Assembly: GCA_002709225.1 (NCBI GenBank)
Contig: PAQH01000122.1
Location: 1 to 62,014 of the forward strand
DNA: 62,014 nt
Direction: 5' to 3'
Source: Planctomycetaceae bacterium
GTDB lineage: Bacteria; Planctomycetota; Planctomycetia; Pirellulales; Pirellulaceae
The notes below the pieces were generated by a model. The model did no database searches. It was not told the DNA's origin and was given only the letters and a program-made list of their open reading frames with translations. Both the position numbers and the translations under genes were made by a program. Position 1 is the first letter of the stretch, and each line of letters opens with the position of its first letter. Positions 18,586 through 27,269 of this stretch are shown piece after piece.

Positions 18586-20286
18586 ATGGTGGTGCGACGG
18601 GATTTTCTTAAAGGGGCATTGGGTGCCGGCATCGTCTCAGGGGGTCAAGGTGAAGAGCCCACCACTGTGGGCTCTGGAGAGAGTGGCGAAACCCAGCTGG
18701 CATCGGGAACACCGCGGGTGATGTTCTACCATGATGGCCGGCATCCGCTGATCTACATGTACGAGCCACCCATTCAGAAAGAACAGTATGAATCGGGTGT
18801 CGACGAACTGGTCGGGACCCCGGTCGAGGCCATCATGTTTTGTCTCGGCGACGGCCGCACGGTGTTGCATGACACTCAGGTGGGTGAATTGTGGGGCGAC
18901 AATATGGAGAAGTGGCCGCATTTGATTTTTCGCAGGGCGCACCAAAACGCAAAGCAATTGATCCAGGATGGTCACGATCCATTGCGGTTGATTTGTGATC
19001 GAGCGCACGACAAGGGCATGTTGTTGTATCCGACACTACTGGTGCAGCAGGGACGTGGTGAACGCGGCCAGGATACGCGGTGTTCTGATTTTCGATTTGA
19101 GAATACCCATCTGGAAATCGGCGCGGCGGGTGACCTTGAAGCCGACTTTGATGGCGCGCGGATGCTGGATTTCAAACACCCGGAGGTGCGCGAGGAACGC
19201 TTCGCCTTGATCGAGGAAACGCTGACCCGCTATCCCGTCGATGGGTTCGAACTGCAGCTCAATTACGGTTTACACTATTTCCACCCGCGCGAAATCGACG
19301 CGGGTCGCGCCATCATGAGTGATTGGATTGAACGGGTGTACCGGGCGGTTAAAGCGAGTGGCAAGAATCGCGAATTGGTAATCCGGGTGCCGGCGAGCCT
19401 GGCAGGCTGTCAGGGAATGGGATTGGATGTTCGCGAGTGGCTGCGACGGGGGATTGTTGATGTGCTGGTCGCCCAGAGCCATGCCTATGGTGAGCTCCTT
19501 GATCAGAATGCGGAATTTGAACCCTTTGTGGCGGCGGCGGCCGACACGGCGACACGTGTCCACGCAGCGATCCAGAGCCGTGTAGATTCGGACCGCCTGG
19601 GCGACGCGACAACTGAGATGATTCGCGCGGCGGCTACCAACGCCTGGGATCAAGGAGTCGATGGCCTTTACCTGGTGCACTGGTTCGGGTACTGGCCGTA
19701 TCAGTCCGAGTTTTACGAGAAGTTGCGGGAGGTACCGGATCCCGAGATCATGGCACCGCGGGACAAGACCTACTATCTGGTGACGGCGACCGGGCGTTAT
19801 CCCGAACCGCGGGCCGAACCAGGAGTCCTGAGGCAACTGCCAGTGACTCTCGCAGTAGGACAGCCAACAGCGGTCACGCTGCGAATCAGCGATGATCTGC
19901 CTCGCTGGGATGAGGTGGGCCGCGTCCATGAGGTGCTGTTGAGAATTCGCGTTGCCAATACGACAGAGCTTGATAGGGTGAGGTTCCGGATCAACGGTGT
20001 GGAACTCTCGGCGGAGTCGCTACGGAAGATCAACCAGATGTATCGCATGAGCGCACCCAGATATCGCACCGGATCGTGTTATTGGTACGTGTTTACGCTC
20101 GATGCGTCGAACTGGCCTCGCAAAGGACTCAACGAAATCGAAATCACGCTCCAACGCCGTGATCCGGATGTGCTCCCGGAGGTCTTTGTGCGCGATGTGG
20201 AGCTGCAGATCCAGTATTTGATGGGCAGACATTTTCATCGCGGCGAGGACATCGACCTGGGGCGGTATGAACCGAGTGGGTACTAA
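18586..20286 (+). CDS. Tat-exported TIM-barrel glycoside hydrolase-like protein (paralogue B)
   Basis: A 566-residue paralogue of the protein at 14338-15996. It has a short RR signal (MVVRRDFLKGALGAG), the barrel strand AIMFCLGDGRT, and GMLLYPTLLVQQGRG. The strand equivalent to DGVELDWQR reads DGFELQLNYG, so the acidic residue after the Leu is replaced by Gln. A C-terminal beta-sandwich contains VRFRINGVEL and EIEITLQRRDPD. AGAAGGAG at 18571-18578 and the ATG at 18586 decide the start. The altered acidic residue suggests different or lost hydrolytic activity, perhaps sugar binding only. It lies downstream of the FNR-like gene. Confidence 0.75.
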   Translation: MVVRRDFLKGALGAGIVSGGQGEEPTTVGSGESGETQLASGTPRVMFYHDGRHPLIYMYEPPIQKEQYESGVDELVGTPVEAIMFCLGDGRTVLHDTQVGELWGDNMEKWPHLIFRRAHQNAKQLIQDGHDPLRLICDRAHDKGMLLYPTLLVQQGRGERGQDTRCSDFRFENTHLEIGAAGDLEADFDGARMLDFKHPEVREERFALIEETLTRYPVDGFELQLNYGLHYFHPREIDAGRAIMSDWIERVYRAVKASGKNRELVIRVPASLAGCQGMGLDVREWLRRGIVDVLVAQSHAYGELLDQNAEFEPFVAAAADTATRVHAAIQSRVDSDRLGDATTEMIRAAATNAWDQGVDGLYLVHWFGYWPYQSEFYEKLREVPDPEIMAPRDKTYYLVTATGRYPEPRAEPGVLRQLPVTLAVGQPTAVTLRISDDLPRWDEVGRVHEVLLRIRVANTTELDRVRFRINGVELSAESLRKINQMYRMSAPRYRTGSCYWYVFTLDASNWPRKGLNEIEITLQRRDPDVLPEVFVRDVELQIQYLMGRHFHRGEDIDLGRYEPSGY

Positions 20287-20289
20287 CCG

Positions 20290-20314
20290 CGTCAGGCACG
20301 CGCTGGGCCTGACG
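20290..20314 (+). terminator. perfect 8-bp stem hairpin between convergent genes
   Basis: CGTCAGGC at 20290-20297 pairs perfectly with GCCTGACG at 20307-20314 around a nine-base loop. It begins four bases after the stop at 20286 and lies between two convergent genes. There is no run of T after it, so it may be a weak or Rho-assisted terminator or an RNA-protecting hairpin. Confidence 0.45.
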
Positions 20315-20428
20315 CATGCTTCGATCAGGATGGGAGATGTTTCCTTCAGGGTGGGGCCTTCCAGCTGGGACCGCGAAACAACAGAAGCCCGTCTCGCAGC
20401 GTGGCGGTTTCAACATGGCAGCGGGCAT

Positions 20429-20770
20429 TCAGGCAAGGCTGTCCGGAACGGGGGCGTCCAGAGACGCCGTCGCGACCACGGCGCTTTCGAATTCAATCCC
20501 TCCTGCCTTGCTGGCCACCCAGTTGTAGAGCAGGCTGCCTAGGGCGGTGAAAATAAAAGTCATGAAAAACATCAGCACCGGCATCAAAAACAGGATCCCT
20601 CCGGGAGCCAGCATGACCCAGGCTTCGGGCTTCTCATTGGCGATGCCCACGACAGCGAAAATGATGACAATCACACCGATGCCAGAGTGAAATAGTCCAA
20701 ATATCGGTGAAACCAGCGCTAGGACTTTGCTGGTTTGCAGGACTGAAATCTTAGTGATTTGCGTTTTCAT
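20429..20770 (-). CDS. DUF3566-like two-helix membrane protein
   Basis: A 113-residue protein starting at the ATG at 20770 (MKTQITKISVLQTSKVLALVS). Two hydrophobic segments lie at about residues 14-42 and 55-80, and the tail YNWVASKAGGIEFE matches the ending typical of DUF3566. Function in the family is unknown. It is a single gene in a long intergenic stretch, and a 6-bp stem with a GAAA loop (CCGTGC/GCACGG at 20803-20818) lies 33-48 bp before its start. It may be an envelope or stress protein, but this is not supported by anything specific. Confidence 0.7.
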   Translation of the reverse strand: MKTQITKISVLQTSKVLALVSPIFGLFHSGIGVIVIIFAVVGIANEKPEAWVMLAPGGILFLMPVLMFFMTFIFTALGSLLYNWVASKAGGIEFESAVVATASLDAPVPDSLA

Positions 20771-21008
20771 GAGGGGTTTCTCGTAAGAATAGGATGCCTG
20801 TTCCGTGCGAAAGCACGGCATTGAATTGCTGAAGGACAGCGGCTGTGATAAGAGGGAAGCGGTGTGTTGGGGACTATTCTGTAACAGGCCGAGACCTATA
20901 GGTTCATGAGCTGCAATTGTTGCGGCATTGTCGATGACGATTGGCGGGCTGTGGAAATAACGTCAGCTGGCTCCTGCCGTGTCTCAGCAGAATCTCGGTC
21001 AAGTAGTA

Positions 21009-22073
21009 TCAGTTCTTGAACAGCTTCTCATTGATCCAGCCAGGTTTGAAGTGGCGTGGTGACCAGTCGAGCGGGACATCGTCTACCGGGACCATCGTTC
21101 CCTTCCGTACAAGGTGGGAGTACGAGCCCGCCAGGAAGAGCTGGGTCTTTTTGCGGATGATGTCGAGCGGCTGGAACGGCTGCCCGGTAAAGGTTCGTTG
21201 CATGTCAACTAGTTGAGGCGCGAAATAGCTGTATAGCTCTTCACGGCGATTAGGGCTGCGATCCATGGAGATTGACTGGGTTCCCTGCTCGCCGATGACC
21301 TGGACGTAGAGGTGGTGGCTGCCACTGGCGGCCTGTAATGCGGCCAGGTAGGGCGGTTGGCTGTCGCTTCCTCGGAAAAGCATGGTCTCTTGCAAGTAGC
21401 TTGAATTCCGCTCATCGTCGGTAATCAGGCCTACCTGCTCCACGTCGTATCCGAGTGCCCGAGGCAGAAACCACTGAATGTGGAAGTGGGCCGGAAATTC
21501 TTGACTGCTGCACGTGCCCTGCACGGCTTTGATTGTGCCACAGCTGGTGAGACGGGATTTAAGCAGGCTGGCATGGTGCAAGTGCTCCTGGCAGCTGGAA
21601 GCCATCAGCGGAGTGCCTCGCTTGGCAGCCAGTTCAAGTAACCCGTCAATGTCGCGGAGCCGGTAGCTGAACGGGCGACTCAGGTAAGTTGGTACGCCCG
21701 CATCGACATAGGGGCGTGCCAACTGGTGTTGCCAGGGAACTTCGTAGAGCCCGCCAAAGGCGATCGCGTCGACCTGTCCCAGCATCCCGTCGTAAGTGGC
21801 GACCGGCTGGCAACCATAGCGCGTGGCGAATTGCCGAGACCGAGCGGGATTGACATCCCAGCAGTGGGTGATGTCCATCTCTAGCAGTGGCGTTCCCAAG
21901 ACACCTTGAGGAGAAAGAATGTCGGCCCAGATGCCCCAGAAAGTGTATTCGCCGACATTGAGCGCGCCGACGCGGATCTTGCGGCGCGGGGCCGCCGGGA
22001 GGGGTGGCTCGGCGACGGAGCCGGCTAGGGCGGCGGTTGCGGTGGTGGCGAGCAGTGATCTGCGACTGGGCAT
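21009..22073 (-). CDS. Gfo/Idh/MocA-like oxidoreductase, exported (divergent)
   Basis: A 354-residue protein beginning at the ATG at 22073 (MPSRRSLLATTATAALAGSVA, a Tat-like signal). The Rossmann segment is RKIRVGALNVGEYTFWGIW, followed by a strand ending HCWDVNPARSRQFATRYG and VDAIAFGG. The usual GxGxxG is degraded to GALNVGEY and the EKP motif reads LSRPFSYRL, so cofactor binding may be weak or lost. It belongs with the next two genes in a minus-strand set (epimerase, then a canonical Gfo/Idh), and may act in the same periplasmic sugar pathway. AGGAG is about twelve bases upstream. Confidence 0.7.
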   Translation of the reverse strand: MPSRRSLLATTATAALAGSVAEPPLPAAPRRKIRVGALNVGEYTFWGIWADILSPQGVLGTPLLEMDITHCWDVNPARSRQFATRYGCQPVATYDGMLGQVDAIAFGGLYEVPWQHQLARPYVDAGVPTYLSRPFSYRLRDIDGLLELAAKRGTPLMASSCQEHLHHASLLKSRLTSCGTIKAVQGTCSSQEFPAHFHIQWFLPRALGYDVEQVGLITDDERNSSYLQETMLFRGSDSQPPYLAALQAASGSHHLYVQVIGEQGTQSISMDRSPNRREELYSYFAPQLVDMQRTFTGQPFQPLDIIRKKTQLFLAGSYSHLVRKGTMVPVDDVPLDWSPRHFKPGWINEKLFKN

Positions 22074-22180
22074 CGTGGTCTGGACTCCTGGCGCTGAAGG
22101 ACCCGGGTTACGAGGGGGCGAGTGTCGTCTAGACGGCGTCCTGCCGTTGTACGCTGCGGTGGGGCCGCGTGCTTGGCTAT

Positions 22181-23122
22181 CTACCGTTTGGCCAGCTGTT
22201 CTTCGACGTAGGAGCGGGATCGGTTGATTTCCGCCGTAACCGCTACTGTGCTTTCCAAAATCGGAATGCCGCGTGGGACGGGGTGCATGAAAATCTCGGT
22301 CCAACCCGAATAGCGGATGTCGCGGAGGGCCGCCAATAACGGTGCAAAGTCCAGCTTGCCGCGCCCGGGTAACTGGAGCAGTTCCTGTTCCTTAGGGAGT
22401 TTCTTGTGGCATCCCATGCCGTGTTGCCAGGCGTAGAACATGGCGATGCTCTCTGGCAGCGCACGGATCAAGTTGCTGAGCAACTGTTCATTCTGAGGTA
22501 GATGATAGGGGGCCAAGGCGATGGCCAGGTGTTTGGAAGGCCGCAGCTCGGCAAGCCATTTCAATGAATCGGGCGACTCGATAAGGTTGCTGCCATGATT
22601 TTCAATGGCGATGGTCACGCCGGTCTCTTCTGCCACAGCTAGGTGCGGTTTCATTTTTTCGATGAATCCGGCCACGGCTGATTTGAGTTCACTCCCCTTC
22701 AGACCACGCGGTCCGGCGCCGCCGGTGACCATCGTCGTACACCCTAGTCGCTGAGCGAGACGCATCTCATCGCGGAGGCCGAAGGGGCCCAGTTTGTACT
22801 GGGTGATACAACCCAATGTGATCTGATGTTTCTTGAGCAGCTGGCTGAATTGTTCTTCTCCCATTTCTGCCAGCTGTTCGCGTTGATTGCCATGCACTTT
22901 GGGCCAGATGTCGATCGCGCGGGCGCCGATTTTCTGGACCTGGGGCATGATCTCGGTCACCGCCGTGTAACCGTACATACAGGAGCCGAGAATGTACTTG
23001 AGTTGAAAGTCGGGCTCCGCGGCGGTTGCGGTGCTGGTTGCCAGGACATTCGCTGCTCCGAGTGCCGCGGCGCCGGCGAGGAAACGGCGACGGTCAGCGG
23101 CGGTGGAAGTGAGATTCGGCAT
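22181..23122 (-). CDS. sugar phosphate isomerase/epimerase-like TIM barrel, exported
   Basis: A 313-residue AP-endonuclease-2-type barrel with a Tat/Sec signal (DRRRFLAGAAALGAANVLA). Barrel landmarks are KIGARAIDIW, ITLGCITQYKLG, GCTTMVTGG, TIAIENHGSN (metal Glu plus His) and SGWTEIFMHPVP. AGGGAG lies seven bases before the ATG at 23122. Enzymes of this fold epimerise or dehydrate sugars using a divalent metal. An exported copy next to Gfo/Idh/MocA genes matches the arrangement seen for 3-keto-glycoside metabolism, though no hydrolase domain of that pathway is adjacent. Confidence 0.8.
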   Translation of the reverse strand: MPNLTSTAADRRRFLAGAAALGAANVLATSTATAAEPDFQLKYILGSCMYGYTAVTEIMPQVQKIGARAIDIWPKVHGNQREQLAEMGEEQFSQLLKKHQITLGCITQYKLGPFGLRDEMRLAQRLGCTTMVTGGAGPRGLKGSELKSAVAGFIEKMKPHLAVAEETGVTIAIENHGSNLIESPDSLKWLAELRPSKHLAIALAPYHLPQNEQLLSNLIRALPESIAMFYAWQHGMGCHKKLPKEQELLQLPGRGKLDFAPLLAALRDIRYSGWTEIFMHPVPRGIPILESTVAVTAEINRSRSYVEEQLAKR

Positions 23123-23155
23123 CAGTTTCTCCCTTGATGAAGAGCAGGGGCGCTT

Positions 23156-24463
23156 TCAGGCGACTTCGTACCCGTTACGTTGCGGGCGACTGCGAAGTTG
23201 GTTGGCATCGTTGTCGGTGAAGGTTTCTGTTTGGGGATCCCATTCGAGAGGCCGTCCGAGCCGCATCGAGATATTTCCCAGATGGCAGGTCGTGACGCTG
23301 CGGTGTTGGCTTTCCATATCAGAAATGGGAGTCTTGCGGGCGACAACACAGTCGAAGAAATTGCCCATGTGGTTAATGATGGCATCGAGCTTGCCAACAC
23401 GTTGGGGTCGCGAGCGGTTGTCAAAATCGTACAGCGAGAAGGTGTCACGCGAAAAGGGTTTTTGGCCAAGGGCTTCTACCGGCGCGCCAGAAAGAGTGCC
23501 GCGATTGACAAAGATCCGCCCTTCGCTTCCCGTGAACATTACGCCATTGCGTCCCTGGTCGCTGACAGTCATGACGACGCCATCGGGGTAGTGGTAACGG
23601 GCGGAGAAGTCGATTGCCACGTTGAAACTGTCAGAGGCGCTCGGGTAGCGGGCTTGGGTTTCGATGCGCGTGGGATGGCTGCCGATTCCCCACTGTGCGA
23701 TGTCCAGGTGATGGGCTCCCCAGTCGGTCATCTGGCCACCTGAGTATTCGTACCACCAGCGGAAGGTGAAATGACTGCGTTCGGGCAGATAGGGGACTGC
23801 TGGAGTCTGCCCCTGCCATATGTCCCAGTTGAAGTGACGGGGAACCGGTCGCGACAAAAAGGGCCCGCCCTGTTTGTTTTTTCCGAGTACGACATCGACT
23901 TGTTGCAGCTTGCCAAGCCTTCCCTGGCGGACCATCTCCACGGCCAGGCGGAAACGATGGTCACTGCGTTGCCAGGAACCGACCTGGACGACACGGCCGG
24001 TCTGGTGGACCACATCGCGAATGAGTTTTCCTTCGTCGATCGTCAAGGTGAGGGGTTTCTCACAGTAGACGTCCTTGCCTGCGCGGCAGGCGTCGAGCAC
24101 CATTTTGGTGTGCCAATGATCGGGTGTGCCAATCAAGACGACGTCGACATCGGGTCTTTCGAGAAGCTCACGGTAATCCTCGAAAATACGGGGGGTGCTT
24201 CCGAAGCTGGCACGTCCCTGCTCACGGACGTGACGATCGACATCACACAAGGCCACCACATCGCCGTACATCTGTGCTTTGTGGGTGATTACCGAGCCCT
24301 GGTAGCGCAGGCCAATCGCGCCGACGCCCAGCCGGTCGTTGCGCGCGCGCGGTTTGGTCGCAGCGGAGGAGACGGATTGCCACACGCCCAGTCCAGGTCC
24401 CAGGACGCAGGTTGACGAAGCCCGACGCAGGAAAGCGCGGCGTTGCAGAGCTGATGGTGGCAT
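23156..24463 (-). CDS. Gfo/Idh/MocA family oxidoreductase, Tat-exported
   Basis: A 435-residue protein. The start is the ATG at 24463 (MPPSALQRRAFLRRASS) with GGAG upstream. The Rossmann motif is RLGVGAIGLRYQGSVI, with later strands ALCDVDRHVREQG and VDVVLIGTPDHWH. The characteristic EKP is present in VYCEKPLTLTIDEG, and the substrate domain contains GGQMTDWGAHHLDIAQW. This is the best-preserved oxidoreductase of the trio and probably binds NAD(P) tightly while acting on a sugar in the periplasm. It precedes the epimerase by 33 bp, strongly suggesting one transcript. Confidence 0.9.
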   Translation of the reverse strand: MPPSALQRRAFLRRASSTCVLGPGLGVWQSVSSAATKPRARNDRLGVGAIGLRYQGSVITHKAQMYGDVVALCDVDRHVREQGRASFGSTPRIFEDYRELLERPDVDVVLIGTPDHWHTKMVLDACRAGKDVYCEKPLTLTIDEGKLIRDVVHQTGRVVQVGSWQRSDHRFRLAVEMVRQGRLGKLQQVDVVLGKNKQGGPFLSRPVPRHFNWDIWQGQTPAVPYLPERSHFTFRWWYEYSGGQMTDWGAHHLDIAQWGIGSHPTRIETQARYPSASDSFNVAIDFSARYHYPDGVVMTVSDQGRNGVMFTGSEGRIFVNRGTLSGAPVEALGQKPFSRDTFSLYDFDNRSRPQRVGKLDAIINHMGNFFDCVVARKTPISDMESQHRSVTTCHLGNISMRLGRPLEWDPQTETFTDNDANQLRSRPQRNGYEVA

Positions 24464-24586
24464 GGTGTCGCTCCGACTGAAGCTCGGCGTGATGGTGCAG
24501 TGGATAGAGGGTGGGGAGCCAGATAGTCTAGCGTGAAACCAGAGGCCTGCCAGCAACGTCGCGGTGTGATTAAACCGGCACGCTTC

Positions 24587-25792
24587 TCAAGTCTGCCAGA
24601 ATGTGGATTCGCGCGGGCCTTGGTAACGAATGTCCAGATGTGGGGTCGCCAGAGGACGCTGGTCCTGCCAGATCGATTCCACCCCCGCAGCCGTAAGCCC
24701 GGTGGTCAGCAGGTTGCGTTCAATGGGAAAGGGTGGAGTGCCGTTCAACAGAAACTGTTCGATATGGAAATTAAGCGGGCTGAAAAAGTTGCAGACTTCG
24801 CGTGGTGGCAGATGAAATTTTAGGGAGAGCGGCTCACGCTGGCCACGAATACGGGCGGCAAACGTAAAGTCATGGACGAGCCCTTCCAGAAACATCATGG
24901 TCACGCGGACGCCGTCGCGATGTCGATAGCGTGCACAGATAGGACGATTGGGCGGTTTCACGAGCGGGGGCATAGCATCGCCGGGGGGCAACAAATGGTT
25001 GAAGCCCTCGCGGTAAGGAGTCATCGCCTGGCTGCGGCAGAGGCACGCCGTCAGCAGAGCCGGGTCACAGCCACCGGCCTCCCAGGAGCCGGCCTCAACT
25101 GCGTCCCAGACGGCGTCGTCCGTGAACGCATGCATTTCTACAACCCCCGTTTCACCACCCTGGCGTCGCTCTACGAGTGATTGAATTCCCTCCAATGCAT
25201 GGATGCCGTAGCCGTCCATGTCGCCGCCAGCGGCCAGACAGACGACTTCTTCTAACGGCGCTTCCCAAGGCATGTCGATCGCGGGAATTCGGCGATTGAC
25301 GGGAACGGAAGAGCCTGCCATCAAAGGGAACTCGAGGTCGCGTGCCGTTTGCACCATGTCCACCGCCCATTCCCAGTTCCAGGAAAGGTGTTTGTCGTTG
25401 AAGACGGGGACGCCGCGGCCGCTGTCGCGGAAGACCGAGACGATCTCTTGGAAAAACTCATAACGCGGATAGAGGTGTTGGCGTTTTTCGTTGAACGGGT
25501 ATTTGCCGTGTTCACCGATAAGGACCACGCCGTCCACGGCGAGTCGTTCGCCACCGCACTGCAGGGTCTCGGCGATGGTGGGGTAAATTTTCAGGTGCGG
25601 GAACTCTTTGGCCCGTAGTCGGCTGACATCGGAGTCGGGAACCTGGTCTGTGTAGAGCGCGACCAGGTCCATGGCCGGTTGATGGTGCCGGCCGTTAAAG
25701 CCGTAGCCACCCAGGAAACGGTCGAGAATATGCTGCGCGTGGCTGTAGCGTCGATATTCAGTGACCACCGCGGCAATCTGAGGCCGTGTCAT
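24587..25792 (-). CDS. hypothetical protein, divergent oxidoreductase-like
   Basis: A 401-residue protein with no signal peptide, starting at the ATG at 25792 after AGGGAA. The N-terminus IAAVVTEYRRYSHAQHILDRFLGG and the strand VDGVVLIGEHGKYP resemble a degenerate Rossmann domain of Gfo/Idh/MocA type, but the nucleotide-binding glycines are missing. Cys/His residues occur in FNDKHLSWNWEW and CDPALLTACLCRSQ. I do not recognise a named family. It is first in the minus-strand set leading to the three exported sugar genes, so it may be a cytosolic regulator or enzyme for the same route. Confidence 0.6.
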   Translation of the reverse strand: MTRPQIAAVVTEYRRYSHAQHILDRFLGGYGFNGRHHQPAMDLVALYTDQVPDSDVSRLRAKEFPHLKIYPTIAETLQCGGERLAVDGVVLIGEHGKYPFNEKRQHLYPRYEFFQEIVSVFRDSGRGVPVFNDKHLSWNWEWAVDMVQTARDLEFPLMAGSSVPVNRRIPAIDMPWEAPLEEVVCLAAGGDMDGYGIHALEGIQSLVERRQGGETGVVEMHAFTDDAVWDAVEAGSWEAGGCDPALLTACLCRSQAMTPYREGFNHLLPPGDAMPPLVKPPNRPICARYRHRDGVRVTMMFLEGLVHDFTFAARIRGQREPLSLKFHLPPREVCNFFSPLNFHIEQFLLNGTPPFPIERNLLTTGLTAAGVESIWQDQRPLATPHLDIRYQGPRESTFWQT

Positions 25793-25962
25793 CAGCTGCG
25801 TTCCCTGTTGCAGGTAGGGGCGGGGTTACAGGTAGGGGGGGGAGATGTGCCATTTTGTCGAGCATTGGTTAGCACCAGTCGGGTTGCACGTACCCGGTGG
25901 TGTTACTCGGCGCCTATTGTAGGCCAAATCTGGCAGCAGGGTGGCTGTTTTCTGATCGTTGC

Positions 25963-26727
25963 TCAGCCCAGACCCGTGGCGGGGTGGCGGGTGCGCTGAG
26001 GAGGTTGGCCGCTTGTCATCCAGTTGAGAATGTCGTCCGTCGTCATGACATAACCCCACACGCGGCCGAAGAGAATTTGGGTCGCGGTGGCACTGCCTGG
26101 ATCGAGATTGGCGACTGCGTCGGAAGCCAGGATTACATGGAAACCTCGGTCGGCGGCGTCAATCGCCGTTGCCAGTACGCATTGATCGGCTGCCACACCG
26201 GTAAGAACGAGCGTTTCGATACCCATGTTTCGTAGATAGAGATCGATGGGAGTGGTGTGAAAAGCACTGCTGGTGTTTTTGTCCAGGACGAGTTCGCCCG
26301 CTTGCGGGGCGACCCGAGAATCAATGGCGTAACCAGCGTCCTTTTTCGTGGGCAGGTGGCCGGAGTCGCCATCGGTGGATTGTTTCGCTGCCTGTTCACG
26401 ACCACGTCGTCGCAGAATCAAGTCACTGCCATCTTGGCTCTGGGCGCCGTGGCAGGTGTAGATTACGCGGCGTGTGTCGCTACGGAAACGTGAGAGCAAA
26501 CGCTGGATATTGACAATCATTTGTTCGGCACGCGCGGCAAATCCAGCCTGCAACTCCGGCTGCTGGTGGCGTACCGTGTCAGCCAGATTGCCCGTGGTGT
26601 CGGTGGCGTAACGTTGCACGTCCACAACAATTAATGCAGCGCGTTTTGGTTGAATGGGGAGCTCGAACGAGAATCCGGCATCCGGCCATTCGGAGTCGTC
26701 GAGTAAGTCGATGTGTACCCGTGGCAT
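25963..26727 (-). CDS. isochorismatase-like cysteine hydrolase
   Basis: A 254-residue member of the isochorismatase/nicotinamidase family. The catalytic triad is complete: D36 (ALIVVDVQRY), K150 (ELVLDKNTSSAF) and C183 (GVAADQCVLAT). The cis-peptide region GVAADQ just before the Cys is typical. There is no signal peptide. A perfect AGGAGG lies six bases before the ATG at 26727, so expression is probably good. Members hydrolyse amides or isochorismate-type substrates, and the exact one is unknown. The gene stands alone, 135 bp downstream of exbD. Confidence 0.9.
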   Translation of the reverse strand: MPRVHIDLLDDSEWPDAGFSFELPIQPKRAALIVVDVQRYATDTTGNLADTVRHQQPELQAGFAARAEQMIVNIQRLLSRFRSDTRRVIYTCHGAQSQDGSDLILRRRGREQAAKQSTDGDSGHLPTKKDAGYAIDSRVAPQAGELVLDKNTSSAFHTTPIDLYLRNMGIETLVLTGVAADQCVLATAIDAADRGFHVILASDAVANLDPGSATATQILFGRVWGYVMTTDDILNWMTSGQPPQRTRHPATGLG

Positions 26728-26863
26728 ACAGGCCTCCTGTCGAGGTGCAAGTGGAGACTTGAGTTACGACGCAGTCGTGTTTTCGTACCGTCTTCTACCG
26801 CGCCGCGTAACATGAATGTCGGCGCCACCTGATGCCGGGTCCGACCCTCGCTGTCGCGAAGGA

Positions 26864-27265
26864 TTAAGGACTCTTGCTCTCATGCGCGATGTTGACATGA
26901 ATGGCGCCGCTGCTCTTGGCCGCGTCGAGGGCCCGTACGAACAGCTCGTAGGGCATCTTCTCATCCCCACGGATCGTGACGACTTTCTTCTCGGAAACGT
27001 CGATGAGGGGTTTCAATGCGTTGGCCAATTGGGCGAGTGAAGTGGGGTCCTTATTGACGAACACATTCGACTCAGCGTCTAGCGTAACCATGATTGGATC
27101 GCTTTCGGGACGCGACGCGCCACCCGCTTGTGGCAGTGTGAGTCGAATGGAAGGCGTCAAGAAGGTTGAACTCAGCATGAAGAAAATCAACAGTTGAAAA
27201 ATGCAGTCGATTAGGGGACTCATTTCAATGTTGACGCGTGAGCGACGTCTGCGAGGGATTTCCAT
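26864..27265 (-). CDS. exbD: biopolymer transport protein ExbD/TolR
   Basis: A 133-residue ExbD/TolR protein, starting at the ATG at 27265 (MEIPRRRRSRVNIEMSPLID). One transmembrane helix at about 16-38 contains the proton-path Asp (SPLIDCIFQLLIFF). The rest is the periplasmic domain, ending near EIHVNIAHES-type strands (here GAIHVNIAHESK). It lies four bases downstream of the exbB stop and is likely translationally coupled to it. With ExbB it forms the inner-membrane proton channel that powers TonB. Confidence 0.9.
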   Translation of the reverse strand: MEIPRRRRSRVNIEMSPLIDCIFQLLIFFMLSSTFLTPSIRLTLPQAGGASRPESDPIMVTLDAESNVFVNKDPTSLAQLANALKPLIDVSEKKVVTIRGDEKMPYELFVRALDAAKSSGAIHVNIAHESKSP

Positions 27266-27269
27266 GTGG

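Noticed and set aside
20803..20818. 6-bp stem with GAAA loop as a riboswitch or terminator
   Set aside because: Too small for a known riboswitch and no T-run; mentioned only as a leader hairpin of the DUF3566 gene.
23771..24415. 214-codon plus-strand ORF
   Set aside because: Antisense to the clear Gfo/Idh/MocA gene.
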